DNA of 64,000 nt from Clostridium folliculivorans (GCF_024341905.1 NZ_BQXY01000001.1:653013-717012), one strand, 5' to 3'. Counted from the first letter of the stretch, positions 34,892 through 43,670 are shown. Notes: generated by a model not told the origin, from the sequence alone. Translations and numbers: made by a program.

Positions 34892-35945
34892 TATATATGA
34901 ATATAATAAAGCTATAATTGATTTTAGCAGCAATATAAATCCGTTAGGGGTGCCTCAGTGTTTTAAACGTGCATTGCTTGAAGGCATTGCAGATTTTTCA
35001 GTTTATCCAGATAGAGAGTATAAAAAGTTAAGACAAAATATTGTAAGGTATATTGGTAATGTATCTATTGAAAATATAATTCCAGGTAATGGTGCAGTGG
35101 ATATAATATATAGAGCCTTGGAAGCAATTGAATACAACAACTTATATATATCAACGCCAACCTTCTCTGAATATAAGAGAGCAGGGGAAAAGGTAAAAAT
35201 GGAAGTACAAGAAATTGACTTATATAAGCATGAGTATGAAGGGATAAACTTAGGATGTTTAATAGAAAATATTAAGGAACAATCTGTTGTTTTACTATGC
35301 AACCCCAATAATCCAACTGGTACTTTAATAAAAAAATCAGAGTTTTTAGAACTACTGAAAAATCTTCAAGAAGCTAAGTCGTTTCTCATAATAGATGAAG
35401 CTTTTATAGAGTTTGCACCTAAGTTTAAAGATGCATCTATGGTCGAATATATAAGCCAATATGATAATTTACTTATAATAAGAGCAGCTACAAAGTTTTT
35501 TGGTATGCCAGGAATTAGACTTGGATATGGAATCACAAGCAATGCTGAGCTCATAAAGAGTATTGAAAGAAATATGGAACCGTGGAGTGTAAATACAGCT
35601 GCTGAAATAGCTGCTAGTTGTATTTTTGATGATCATGAGTATATAAAAGCAACCTTGGATTGGATAAATTCAGAAAGAAGTTATTTATTTGAAAAGCTTA
35701 GTGAACTAAATGGATTAAAGGTCTATAATTCAAGTTCAAACTTTCTATTTTTAGAGCTTTTAGATGAAAAGATGGATGCTTATGAGTTGCAGAAAAAGCT
35801 TCTTGAATATAATATTTTGATAAGACTTCCAAAGGGTTTTAACGGAGTAAGTAGATATAACTTCAGAATTGCTATAAAAGATAGGATAAATAATGATATT
35901 TTAATTAGTTCATTAAAAAAAATAATAGAAATAAATAAAATATAA
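34872..35945 (+). CDS. cobD: L-threonine-O-3-phosphate decarboxylase (CobD)
   Basis: 357 aa PLP enzyme of the aspartate aminotransferase fold. It makes (R)-1-amino-2-propanol phosphate for the B12 nucleotide loop, the substrate of the preceding enzyme. Motifs: HGGNIYEYN at 4-12 and SSNINPLG, IPGNGAVDIIY, LCNPNNPTGTL with the cofactor-ring Asn near 140, FLIIDEAFIEF with the Asp near 170, and RAATKFFGMPGIRLGYG with the PLP Lys near 213. GTG start at 34872 with AAGGAG 8-9 bases ahead, inside the end of cbiB. The other B12 genes are not in the window, so the strain may salvage cobinamide or keep them elsewhere. Confidence 0.93.
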   Translation: MEYHGGNIYEYNKAIIDFSSNINPLGVPQCFKRALLEGIADFSVYPDREYKKLRQNIVRYIGNVSIENIIPGNGAVDIIYRALEAIEYNNLYISTPTFSEYKRAGEKVKMEVQEIDLYKHEYEGINLGCLIENIKEQSVVLLCNPNNPTGTLIKKSEFLELLKNLQEAKSFLIIDEAFIEFAPKFKDASMVEYISQYDNLLIIRAATKFFGMPGIRLGYGITSNAELIKSIERNMEPWSVNTAAEIAASCIFDDHEYIKATLDWINSERSYLFEKLSELNGLKVYNSSSNFLFLELLDEKMDAYELQKKLLEYNILIRLPKGFNGVSRYNFRIAIKDRINNDILISSLKKIIEINKI

Positions 35946-36144
35946 GTTACTTTATTATAGTAGATTGTATAAAAATATTTGCTTTACTTTTGTACAGAAA
36001 GAGATATAATAGATTATATGAATAAATTGCTACTATATACCAAACAATAGTTAAGTATACAGTTTAATTTAGTGTTTATAAAACTATAGTACAAGTTAAA
36101 GAGCAATTTTTATGAAATTATATAGTATTTAGGAGGCAAATAAA

Positions 36145-36705
36145 ATGAGTGAGGCAATAAAAGTTTTATTAAACAGAAGAAGTACAAGAGTTTTTAAAGA
36201 TGAGCAAATCAAAGATGAAGAATTAGAAACAATATTAGAAGCTGGAAAGTTCGCACCAAGCGCTATAAACCAACAATCATGGCATTTTACTGTAATTCAA
36301 AATAAGGAAGTTATAGATTTACTTGCTGAAACATTTAAGGAAGTACTTTTAAACTCAAATCAAGAAGCTATGGTTAAGAGAGCTCAAAGTGCAAACTTTA
36401 AGCCATACTATAATGCGCCAACACTTATAATAGTTTCAGGTGATAAGAGTGCTGTAGCTCCAAAGGCTGATTGTGGTGCTGCTACTGAAAACTTACTGCT
36501 TGCAGCAGAAGCAATAGGAATAGGGTCTTGCTGGCTTGGAAGCTCAGATTACATATTCAATTCCCCTAAAGCAGCTGAACTTAAAGAAAAATTAGGAATA
36601 CCTGAAACACATGAACCATTATATTCAGCTATTTTTGGATATAAGGCTAATGACAATGCTAAAGCAGCTCCAAGAAAAGAAAATACAGTTAACTATATAA
36701 GATAA
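36145..36705 (+). CDS. Nitroreductase family protein
   Basis: 186 aa FMN enzyme. Visible: IKVLLNRRSTRVFKDEQI at the N terminus with the FMN-phosphate Arg pair, AGKFAPSAINQQSWHFTVI near 34, DCGAATENLLLAAEAIGIGSCWLG near 112 with the Gly-rich FMN contact, and the C-terminal YSAIFGYK. These oxidoreductases use NAD(P)H to reduce nitro compounds, quinones or unknown natural substrates. AGGAGG precedes the ATG by 7-8 bases. Single gene with its own terminator. Confidence 0.92.
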   Translation: MSEAIKVLLNRRSTRVFKDEQIKDEELETILEAGKFAPSAINQQSWHFTVIQNKEVIDLLAETFKEVLLNSNQEAMVKRAQSANFKPYYNAPTLIIVSGDKSAVAPKADCGAATENLLLAAEAIGIGSCWLGSSDYIFNSPKAAELKEKLGIPETHEPLYSAIFGYKANDNAKAAPRKENTVNYIR

Positions 36706-36734
36706 CAACAAGCTATTATTTTAAGAATATTGAA

Positions 36735-36776
36735 AGAGACATATAAACCCATTTTTTCATGGATTTATATGTCTTT
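36735..36776 (+). terminator. Terminator of nitroreductase gene
   Basis: Arms GACATATAAACCCAT and ATGGATTTATATGTC (one mismatch) around a T-rich loop, followed by TTTT. The rest of the gap to 37070 is A+T-rich and shows no other feature. Confidence 0.85.
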
Positions 36777-37070
36777 TGCTTTTTTAACTTGGATTACTGT
36801 TAATTACGATATAGTGATTAATTATACTGTTAGTAAAAACATTATGATATAAAGAATAAAGTCACTTCAGAGATACAAGCATTTGTAGTAAGTTGAATTC
36901 TGATAGATTATACGGGTATAATCAAAGATGTAACAATTCAATGAGAAATCTATTATTAAAACTTTAGAACCTTTTCACAAGAAGATTTGATGATATAAAT
37001 TTAGTTGGGATTGATACAATTAAGTATTAATAATAAGATGTATAATTTTTATATGACTGAGGGTGATTAA

Positions 37071-39023
37071 TTGAATAAGACAATTGGACTATTGGCTCAT
37101 GTTGATGCAGGAAAAACAACTTTTGCAGAGCAGGTACTGTTTACGACTAATAGTATAAAGAATAAAGGAAGAGTGGATTATAAGAATTCCTTTTTAGACA
37201 ACCATAGCATAGAAAGGGAAAGAGGTATAACCATATTTTCTGAACAAGCGAATTTTCAATACAATGGATCAAAGTATTATTTAATAGATACTCCAGGGCA
37301 TATAGATTTTTCTCCTGAGATGGAAAGAGCTTTAAAAGTCATGGATTATGCTATACTTATAATTAGTGCCGTGGAAGGAATTCAAGCCTACACAGAGACT
37401 TTGTGGCATTTACTAAGAATGCATAACATACCAACATTTATTTTCATAAATAAAATAGATAGGGTTGGCTCTGATTTAGAAAAATTGATACTTGAAATTA
37501 GAAAACAGTTTACAGTAGACATATTTTATGTTGATGATGTACTAAGAACTGAAGGCTTAAGGGAGCATCAGATAGAATTTATTGCTGATAGAGATGAAAA
37601 TATACTGGAAGCTTACTTTAATGGTACATATACAGTTGAAGGGTGTGTTGATTCATTAAGATTCTTGATAAAGCAAAATAAGCTGTTTCCGATATTTAGT
37701 GGATCTGCCCTGCAAGATATTGGAGTTAAGGCGTTTTTAGATAACTTAGACTATCTAACGTATACTGATTATTCTGAGATAGATGAGTTTAGTGGTAGAG
37801 TGTATAAAGTTAAATATGATGAGCGAGGGAGCCGAATAAGTTATATCAAAGCTACAGCTGGTGTCTTAAAGGTTAAAGATCAAATTAAAGTTTCTGATGA
37901 AGAGGATGCAGTTGAAAAGATAAATCAAATAAGAATTTATAATGGAAATAAATATATAACAACTGATAAAGTTGTTGCTGGTGAAATATTTGGAGTCACT
38001 GGATTAACAAGATTTAATGCCGGTGATGTGATAGGAGAAGTCGGTGAAAAATCCACTTATGACATGGTGCCTACTCTTAAATCGAAGGTGATTTTTGACA
38101 AGCTGCTAAATGAGAAAGAAGTATTAAGTTATTTTAAAATACTTGAAGATGAAGATCCTTCGTTGAATGTAGTATGGGATGATAGCTTAAAAGAGATACA
38201 AATACATGTTATGGGGACTATTCAGTTAGAAGTATTAAAAAAGGTAGTGGAAGAGAGATTTAAAATAGATATAGAGTTTGGGCCGTGTGAAATTTTATAT
38301 AAAGAAACTATTCAATCAGAAACTGTTGGATATGGCCACTTTGAACCATTAAAGCATTATGCGGAAGTACACATAAAACTAGAGCCAGGAGAAAGGAATC
38401 AAGGAATTAAGTTTGAAAACTTATGTCATGTAGATGACTTGATAGTAGGGCATCAAAATTTAATAAAGGCTCATATTTTTGAAAAAGATCATAAGGGGAT
38501 ACTTATTGGGGCACCGATTACTGATATAAAAATTTCATTGCTTAATGGGCGTGCTCATAACAAGCATACTAGTGGAGGAGATTTTAGAGAAGCTACACTA
38601 AGAGCACTAAGACAAGGGCTTGAAAAAGCAAACAGCAGAATACTAGAGCCTTATTATAGATTTAGGATAGAAGTTCAACTTGAACAAATGGGAAGAATAA
38701 TTTCTGATATGGAAAAGCTAAGTTCGCAATGTGAGCCCCCTATAATTGAGGGAGATAAAGTAATTATATTTGGTAGAGGTCCTGTATCTAAACTTATGAA
38801 TTATGGAATGGAATTTATCAATATAAGCAATGGAAGAGGTCGAATTAACTTTATTTTTGATGGATATGATCTCTGTCATAACGAAGAAGAAGTAATATCT
38901 AAAAGTGCATATGATAAAAAAGCTGATATTGAGTATACTTCTTCATCGGTATTTTGTTCCAAGGGACAGAGTTTCATAGTTGATGGAAGTAAAGCAGAGA
39001 GTTATATGCACTGCTTACACTAA
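37071..39023 (+). CDS. TetM/TetO-like ribosomal protection GTPase, chromosomal type
   Basis: 650 aa, full length for the EF-G-like ribosomal protection family. G1 LLAHVDAGKTTFAEQVL at 7-23, switch RERGITIF near 50, G3 DTPGHIDFSPEME near 72, G4 NKIDRVG near 126; domain II near 220-320; domains III-V to the end with GYGHFEPLKHYAEVHIKLEP near 424 and GGDFREATLRALRQGLE near 502. Resistance members displace tetracycline from the ribosome. This one differs clearly from Tet(M)/Tet(P) in the G domain and has no mobile-element context, so it is more likely a core translation factor homologue that may or may not protect. TTG start at 37071 with GAGGGTG 6-7 bases ahead. Confidence 0.85.
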   Translation: MNKTIGLLAHVDAGKTTFAEQVLFTTNSIKNKGRVDYKNSFLDNHSIERERGITIFSEQANFQYNGSKYYLIDTPGHIDFSPEMERALKVMDYAILIISAVEGIQAYTETLWHLLRMHNIPTFIFINKIDRVGSDLEKLILEIRKQFTVDIFYVDDVLRTEGLREHQIEFIADRDENILEAYFNGTYTVEGCVDSLRFLIKQNKLFPIFSGSALQDIGVKAFLDNLDYLTYTDYSEIDEFSGRVYKVKYDERGSRISYIKATAGVLKVKDQIKVSDEEDAVEKINQIRIYNGNKYITTDKVVAGEIFGVTGLTRFNAGDVIGEVGEKSTYDMVPTLKSKVIFDKLLNEKEVLSYFKILEDEDPSLNVVWDDSLKEIQIHVMGTIQLEVLKKVVEERFKIDIEFGPCEILYKETIQSETVGYGHFEPLKHYAEVHIKLEPGERNQGIKFENLCHVDDLIVGHQNLIKAHIFEKDHKGILIGAPITDIKISLLNGRAHNKHTSGGDFREATLRALRQGLEKANSRILEPYYRFRIEVQLEQMGRIISDMEKLSSQCEPPIIEGDKVIIFGRGPVSKLMNYGMEFINISNGRGRINFIFDGYDLCHNEEEVISKSAYDKKADIEYTSSSVFCSKGQSFIVDGSKAESYMHCLH

Positions 39024-39145
39024 CAAATTAAGAAACTAAAAACCTAAAGCTTAGTTTAGCGTGTAGTTACTCTATAAAAGGCTATAGAAAGGTTTATTAA
39101 TGTAAATGAGAATAAACATGATTCTAATATGTAAGTGCACAATAG

Positions 39146-39173
39146 GCTGCTGACTTTATGTCAGTAGCTTTTT
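39146..39173 (+). terminator. Terminator of the TetM-like gene
   Basis: GCTGCTGAC and GTCAGTAGC around TTTAT, followed by TTTTTG, 122 bases after the stop codon. Confidence 0.75.
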
Positions 39174-39195
39174 GTAATAAACATAACTTATGAAC

Positions 39196-39678
39196 TTATG
39201 CTATAACTGAATTAATTAAGTTAGATGCCTCTGCTTCAGTTATATTTTTGATTAAAGATATTTCACCAACTAAAAGTTTTTTTGCGGTGTTTAACATTTG
39301 TTTTTCACTAGAATTAAGCGGCTTCTTACTATTTAATAGTAGTAAATCACGAACTACTTCTGAACCTTCTTTCAAATCACCACTTTTAACTTTTCTTAAG
39401 TTTGTTTGATATCTCTCTTTATAGTTAAGAGCATCACCTAATTGTGCATCATCAGTACTAAAACTTTGTAATACTAGCTCAAGTGTTTCTTCATCTGATA
39501 CAGGTCTTATACCGGAAGTTGATATTTTATCTTGAGGAATCATAACCTGCATAGTGTTGTTTACCATATTTATTATAAAATAGTTACACTTAACTTGAGA
39601 AATTTCTTTTTCCTCAACTCTGTCTATTATACCTGCACCTTGCATAGGATAAATAATTTTATCACCAATTTTAAACAA
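39196..39678 (-). CDS. CarD family transcriptional regulator
   Basis: 160 aa. N-terminal CarD/RID domain of the RNA polymerase beta subunit-binding type: FKIGDKIIYPMQGAGIIDRVEE with the Gly-Ala-Gly turn, YFIINMVNNTMQVMIP, then an all-helical C-terminal half (SSEKQMLNTAKKLLVGEIS) that binds the upstream edge of the -10 element. It stabilises open promoter complexes, typically at rRNA genes. GGAGGTG is 8 bases before the ATG. Single gene downstream of infC on the same strand but separated by a strong terminator. Confidence 0.9.
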   Translation of the reverse strand: MFKIGDKIIYPMQGAGIIDRVEEKEISQVKCNYFIINMVNNTMQVMIPQDKISTSGIRPVSDEETLELVLQSFSTDDAQLGDALNYKERYQTNLRKVKSGDLKEGSEVVRDLLLLNSKKPLNSSEKQMLNTAKKLLVGEISLIKNITEAEASNLINSVIA

Positions 39679-39818
39679 TAGAACACCTCCATGTGAATAG
39701 TCTGCTTAATTCATTATAATATATTAATGAAAAAATAGCAAATTTTAATGATATCACAAGAGATGTCCACATGTCAATAATTTCCCTAAGGAAATATTTT
39801 AAAAGAAAAATTAAGTAT

Positions 39819-39874
39819 AAATTTATAGAAGAAGCCTATAAGCTCACAAGCTTATAGGCTTCTTCTATAAATTT
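39819..39874. terminator. Terminator of infC, perfect 26-bp inverted repeat
   Basis: Two perfect 26-base arms (39819-39844 and 39849-39874) containing AGAAGAAGCCTATAAGCT around the loop CACA. Flanks are A- and T-rich, so it works either way. It separates infC from carD and shows that infC has no rpmI-rplT behind it. Confidence 0.85.
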
Positions 39875-39896
39875 GATTAACTAATAATCAATCTAT

Positions 39897-40403
39897 TTAT
39901 TTAGCAGTTTTTGGAGAAAGAATTATAAACATATTTCTTCCTTCGAATTGAGCAGATTTTTCTACTACACCTAAATCACCAATTTTGTTAATAAAAATCT
40001 CAAGAATCTTAGAGCCGATGCCAGTAGTGTTATTTTGTCTTCCTCTAAACCTAACTGATACTTTTACTTTATTCCCACTAGATAAAAACTTTTTAGCATT
40101 ATTACATTTTATATCTATGTCATGCTCTTCGATAGTAGGACTTAATCTTACTTCTTTTAGTTCTACTACTTTCTGATTCTTTTTAGCTTCTTTTTGTTTT
40201 TTTGATTGCTCATATAAATGCTTGCTGTAATCCATTATTCTGCATACAGGTGGAACAGCAGTGGGAGAAATCATAACCAAATCAAGATTTTGTTCTCTTG
40301 CTAATCTTAAAGCATCTTCGGTTTTCATAATCTGACTATTCTCACCAGACAATCTTATTTCCTTACTTCTTATATTTTCATTTAAATCTAAATTTTTATT
40401 AAT
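39897..40403 (-). CDS. infC: Translation initiation factor IF-3 (ATT start, stand-alone gene)
   Basis: 168 aa. N-terminal domain INKNLDLNENIRSKEIRL, linker, and C-terminal domain with VELKEVRLSPTIEEHDIDIK and KVSVRFRGRQ, ending EGRNMFIILSPK. IF-3 binds the 30S subunit and checks start codons. The start is ATT at 40403: GGAGG lies 8 bases ahead of it and the protein then begins at the family's normal point. ATT starts are known for infC and allow IF-3 to limit its own synthesis. The in-frame ATG at 40430 has no ribosome binding site. Usual partners rpmI and rplT are absent, so this may be a second IF-3 copy. Confidence 0.88.
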   Translation of the reverse strand: MNKNLDLNENIRSKEIRLSGENSQIMKTEDALRLAREQNLDLVMISPTAVPPVCRIMDYSKHLYEQSKKQKEAKKNQKVVELKEVRLSPTIEEHDIDIKCNNAKKFLSSGNKVKVSVRFRGRQNNTTGIGSKILEIFINKIGDLGVVEKSAQFEGRNMFIILSPKTAK

Positions 40404-40587
40404 ATACAACACCTCCAAAATAATAAGCATTTAGCTCATTATTTAATAGTATAACGTTAATCCATTTTATGCAAGAATTAAATTGATTTCTTACATTATT
40501 TTTTCATTTATTTCTATTAATATTCAGTTTATATCACTCTAAAAAATATATTTTCTGAAAATAAGATCATTTTCAAGTTAAATATGG

Positions 40588-40614
40588 TCAAGAATACAAT
40601 AAAACATCCGATAA
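40588..40614 (+). promoter_or_regulatory. Possible SigD-type promoter of the CheX cluster
   Basis: CCGATAA at 40608-40614 matches the -10 of sigma-28 promoters very well; a weak -35 TCAA at 40588-40591 is 16 bases upstream. It is 36 bases before a CheY-CheX fusion gene, a fitting target. The weak -35 keeps the confidence low. Confidence 0.4.
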
Positions 40615-40650
40615 ATACAATAATATTATTTAGATTAGGAGTGTTTATTT

Positions 40651-41526
40651 ATGGCAAAAACAAAAATTGTTATAGTTGACGATTCACCATTTTCTATTGC
40701 TATTATTAGAGATATGCTTACCGATAATGGTTTTGAAGTTGTTGGAGAGGCTGGGTCATTAGAAGAAACTATTGAAGTTGTTGGGAAGGTGAAACCTGAT
40801 CTTGTAACCATGGATATGACTATTCCTGGAACAGATGGATTAGAGTGTACTAGAGCTATTCACGATATTGATGCTAATATAAAAGTTATTATAATAAGCT
40901 CTATGATGGATGAAGAAATTGTAAGAAAAGCAAAGAAAGCTAAAGTATCAGGTTATATACAAAAGCCTGCAGATCCAGAGGAAGTCACTTTACTTATTAA
41001 TAGAATAATGGCCAGTGAAGAACTTTATGGTGAACTTTTGAATTTGTACTATCCATGCTATAAAGAAGCATTTATGGATACTTTTAATAAAGTTGCCAAG
41101 ACTATTCCTGATTTCAAAAAAGAATATAATGAAAATATTGAACAGATATCCAAAGGAATTTCAGTTGTAATAGGAATAATTGGTAAGTACTCTGGAAGAA
41201 TAATATTTGATATGTCTCATGAAACAGCAGAAAATATTGCAAAAACAGTGTTGAAGAGAGAACCTAAAGGTTTAGAAGAAGTAATAAATATGATGAGTGA
41301 GTTAAATAATATAATATCTGGACAAGGATGCTCTATGATTAATAGAAAAAACAAGCTGTTTGGATTGAGAGTGGCACCACCGGCTATATTCCATGGGGAA
41401 TCAATAAATATATCTAAATCGGAACTTGATACAGTTACCTCGTCTATGGTAGATACTATATTTGGAGAAATTTATATGAGTGTTGGTTTTAAAAAGGAGG
41501 ATGGAGAATGGATGTCAAATATATAA
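40651..41526 (+). CDS. Response regulator with C-terminal CheX domain
   Basis: 291 aa. Residues 1-122 are a CheY-like receiver: DDSPF acid pocket at 11-12, phosphoacceptor Asp in TMDMTIPG near 54, IISSMMDE and the Lys in IQKPADP near 104. Residues about 155-285 are a CheX/CheC-type domain with the catalytic pattern SELNNIISGQ (Glu and Asn) near 216. CheX normally dephosphorylates CheY-P. A receiver fused to its own phosphatase suggests a regulator that limits its own signal, or that acts on other CheY proteins when phosphorylated. The next cheX gene overlaps its end by 19 bases. Confidence 0.88.
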   Translation: MAKTKIVIVDDSPFSIAIIRDMLTDNGFEVVGEAGSLEETIEVVGKVKPDLVTMDMTIPGTDGLECTRAIHDIDANIKVIIISSMMDEEIVRKAKKAKVSGYIQKPADPEEVTLLINRIMASEELYGELLNLYYPCYKEAFMDTFNKVAKTIPDFKKEYNENIEQISKGISVVIGIIGKYSGRIIFDMSHETAENIAKTVLKREPKGLEEVINMMSELNNIISGQGCSMINRKNKLFGLRVAPPAIFHGESINISKSELDTVTSSMVDTIFGEIYMSVGFKKEDGEWMSNI

Positions 41527-41972
41527 ATCCTTTTCTTGATGCATTTTCTAACATATTTCCTCAATTAGGAATTAATGAAATAAGGAAAGGGGCCGTAAGC
41601 ATAAAAGAAGCCTCTGTAGAAAGTCCAGGAGTAATAATTATTTTAGGCATAATAGGTGACGTTAAGGGCAATGTTATATATACTACAACAATAGAAGCAG
41701 CAAAAAATATTGCGCAGATTATGATGATGGGAATGCCTGTGCCTGAACTAAATGAAATGGCGCAAAGCGCTATATCAGAACTTACCAATATGCTTACAGC
41801 TAATGCATGTATGAGCTTTGAACGTGAAGGAATTAATATAGATATATCAACTCCTACATTAATGTATGGAAAGTTCACAGCCAAGGCTAGCTCTAACAAG
41901 GTATTGTGTATTGAAATGTTTGTTAATAATATGCCTTTTGAAGTAAATATAGCCTTAGATAAAATATTATAA
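41508..41972 (+). CDS. cheX: CheX-like phosphatase
   Basis: 154 aa single CheX domain: VKYINPFLDAFSNIFPQLG at the start, GVIIILGIIGDVKGNVIY, and the catalytic SELTNMLTANA near 87. It likely removes phosphate from a CheY-type regulator. The start lies within the end of the preceding fusion gene (GGAGGATGGAG ahead), so the pair is translationally coupled and probably functionally linked. Followed by a family B repeat that includes a terminator. Confidence 0.88.
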   Translation: MDVKYINPFLDAFSNIFPQLGINEIRKGAVSIKEASVESPGVIIILGIIGDVKGNVIYTTTIEAAKNIAQIMMMGMPVPELNEMAQSAISELTNMLTANACMSFEREGINIDISTPTLMYGKFTAKASSNKVLCIEMFVNNMPFEVNIALDKIL

Positions 41973-41991
41973 AATCAAAATGAAGTAAATT

Positions 41992-42047
41992 GGAAAACGT
42001 AGATGCGCAAAAGAATCGCTAAAAAGATAAATTTAGCGGTTCTTTTA
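41992..42047 (+). repeat. Intergenic repeat, family B copy (short) with terminator
   Basis: GGAAAACGTAGATGCGCAAAA resembles the family B core; it is followed by the hairpin AAGAATCGCTAAA / TTTAGCGGTTCTT and TTTATTC. It ends the CheX operon. The 5' pairing block is not present. Confidence 0.55.
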
Positions 42048-42147
42048 TTCTTTAAGAAAATATAAAAATTAAATATTTCAGCAATATTTTGATATATTAC
42101 TTATTTTTGTCCTAATTACTTATGTGTTGTTTATCTATAAAATTAAT

Positions 42148-42177
42148 TTGATATGTAAATAATAAAAATGATATAAT
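42148..42177 (+). promoter_or_regulatory. Candidate SigA promoter of third cheX gene
   Basis: TTGATA at 42148-42153 and TATAAT at 42172-42177 with 18 bp between, about 40 bp before the gene. Confidence 0.5.
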
Positions 42178-42218
42178 TTATTCAATAATCTATAACATAA
42201 GAGAATGGAGTGCTTAAG

Positions 42219-42686
42219 ATGAAAGTAGAATATATTAATCCTATCGTAGAAGCAGGTAAAAATGTTATAAATCAAATTACTGGATTTAATCCTAGTTTAG
42301 GTCAAATCTACAAAAAGACCGTTCCATATTCAGTTGATTCTGTTGTGGTACTCATAGGACTAACAGGACAGATTCAAGGGAGTGTTAACGTTTCACTAAG
42401 TAAAAATTTAGCATTGAAAATTGTATCTGCTATGATGGGTGGTATGGAAGTAAAAGAGTTAGATGAGATAGCAAAGAGCGCCATATCTGAGTTGTGCAAT
42501 ATGATGCTAGGTAATGCAGCAACAATATTCTACTCAAACAATATAAGCATTGATATAACTCCTCCTATCATAATGACAGGCACAAATATAGAACTTAGTC
42601 AGGCAAATTCAGTTGTAATAAGTATTCCATTAATTTTTGACAATGGAGATAAGTTAGAATTAGATATTTCTTATAAAGAAAAGTAA
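42219..42686 (+). CDS. cheX: CheX-like phosphatase, second copy
   Basis: 155 aa, clearly a paralogue of the previous CheX: VEYINPIVEAGKNVINQITG, VVVLIGLTGQIQGSVNVS, and the catalytic SELCNMMLGNA near 88. It has its own promoter and is separated from the first by a terminator, so it can be expressed independently. ATG 42219 follows GGAG by 8 bases, preferred over the in-frame GTG at 42210. Confidence 0.87.
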   Translation: MKVEYINPIVEAGKNVINQITGFNPSLGQIYKKTVPYSVDSVVVLIGLTGQIQGSVNVSLSKNLALKIVSAMMGGMEVKELDEIAKSAISELCNMMLGNAATIFYSNNISIDITPPIIMTGTNIELSQANSVVISIPLIFDNGDKLELDISYKEK

Positions 42687-42716
42687 TTTTGCTATTTAGG
42701 GATTAGGAGTGAAGTA

Positions 42717-43592
42717 ATGACAAAAGAAATGAAGGCAGATCTATATCTTATAACAGTTACGGCCTTTTGGGGGCTTAGTTTTCCAATAATGAGCGTAGCT
42801 CTTAAAACAATTCCTCCATATAGTTATATTGCTATAAGGTATACATTAGGAGCAGTAATTTTAACAGCTTTTTTTCATAAAAAGTTTAAAACCATAAAAC
42901 CAAGAGATTTAAAAATAGCGGCTTTAATAGGAGTGGCACTCCTAATAGGTATTATATTTCAAGTAGTTGGGCTTACATATACAACTTCAAGCAAATCTGC
43001 CTTTATTACAGGTTTGAACGTAGTCTTTGTGCCAATTATGTTGGCAGTTATTTATAAAAAGATTCCTGATATAAAAACAATTATAGGAATTATACTATCC
43101 TTAATAGGACTTTACATATTATCTGCAAAAGGAGCTTCAGGAATTAATTTTGGAGACTTTTTGACCCTTTTAGGGTCAATCGCTTTTGCTGCTCAAATAA
43201 TACTTGTGGACAAGTATGCAAGAGAAGTAGATTCTGGGCTTTTAACATCTTTAGAACTTTTTATAGTTGGGATATTTAGTTTTATACCAGCTATTGGAAT
43301 TGAAAAGCTACACTTTGAGTTTACAAGGACTGTAGTCATAGCACTCTTAGTAACAACAATACTTTGTACTGTTATAGCAATGTGGGTTCAAAATGAAATG
43401 CAACCATATACTAATCCTACTCATGCAGCTATAATTTATTTAGGAGAACCTGTTTTTGGCGCTATATTCTCTATATTTATTGGGGACAAACTAACTGGCA
43501 ATAGTCTTGTTGGGTCGCTGTTAATTTTAATTGGGATGATCGCAATAAACTTAAATATAGGAACTACACAACAGAAGAGTGAAGAGTTCTAA
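42717..43592 (+). CDS. EamA/DMT family transporter
   Basis: 291 aa, ten membrane helices in two EamA repeats: ITVTAFWGLSFPIMSVALK, FFHKKFKTIKPRDLK after helix 2, VVFVPIMLAVIYKKIPD at the end of repeat 1, and IYLGEPVFGAIFSIFIGDKL with the conserved Glu-Pro in repeat 2. Export of a small metabolite is expected, substrate unknown. It starts 30 bases after the CheX gene but without clear functional link. A perfect palindrome follows it. Confidence 0.9.
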   Translation: MTKEMKADLYLITVTAFWGLSFPIMSVALKTIPPYSYIAIRYTLGAVILTAFFHKKFKTIKPRDLKIAALIGVALLIGIIFQVVGLTYTTSSKSAFITGLNVVFVPIMLAVIYKKIPDIKTIIGIILSLIGLYILSAKGASGINFGDFLTLLGSIAFAAQIILVDKYAREVDSGLLTSLELFIVGIFSFIPAIGIEKLHFEFTRTVVIALLVTTILCTVIAMWVQNEMQPYTNPTHAAIIYLGEPVFGAIFSIFIGDKLTGNSLVGSLLILIGMIAINLNIGTTQQKSEEF

Positions 43593-43626
43593 TCTACCTG
43601 TTAGAAATGGAAGAAGTCGGTATATA

Positions 43627-43670
43627 GAGTAGTAATGCATCAGTGAATATTCACTGATGCATTACTACTC
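43627..43670. terminator. Perfect 44-bp palindrome after the EamA gene
   Basis: Bases 43627-43648 (starting GAGTAGTAATGCATCAGT) are followed without any spacer by their exact reverse complement. As RNA it would form a long hairpin, so it probably terminates transcription, but there is no T-run (TTAAAACC follows) and no loop. Confidence 0.6.

Noticed and set aside
37071-39023. Acquired tetracycline resistance gene on a mobile element
   Set aside because: No transposase, integrase, leader peptide or change in base composition around it.
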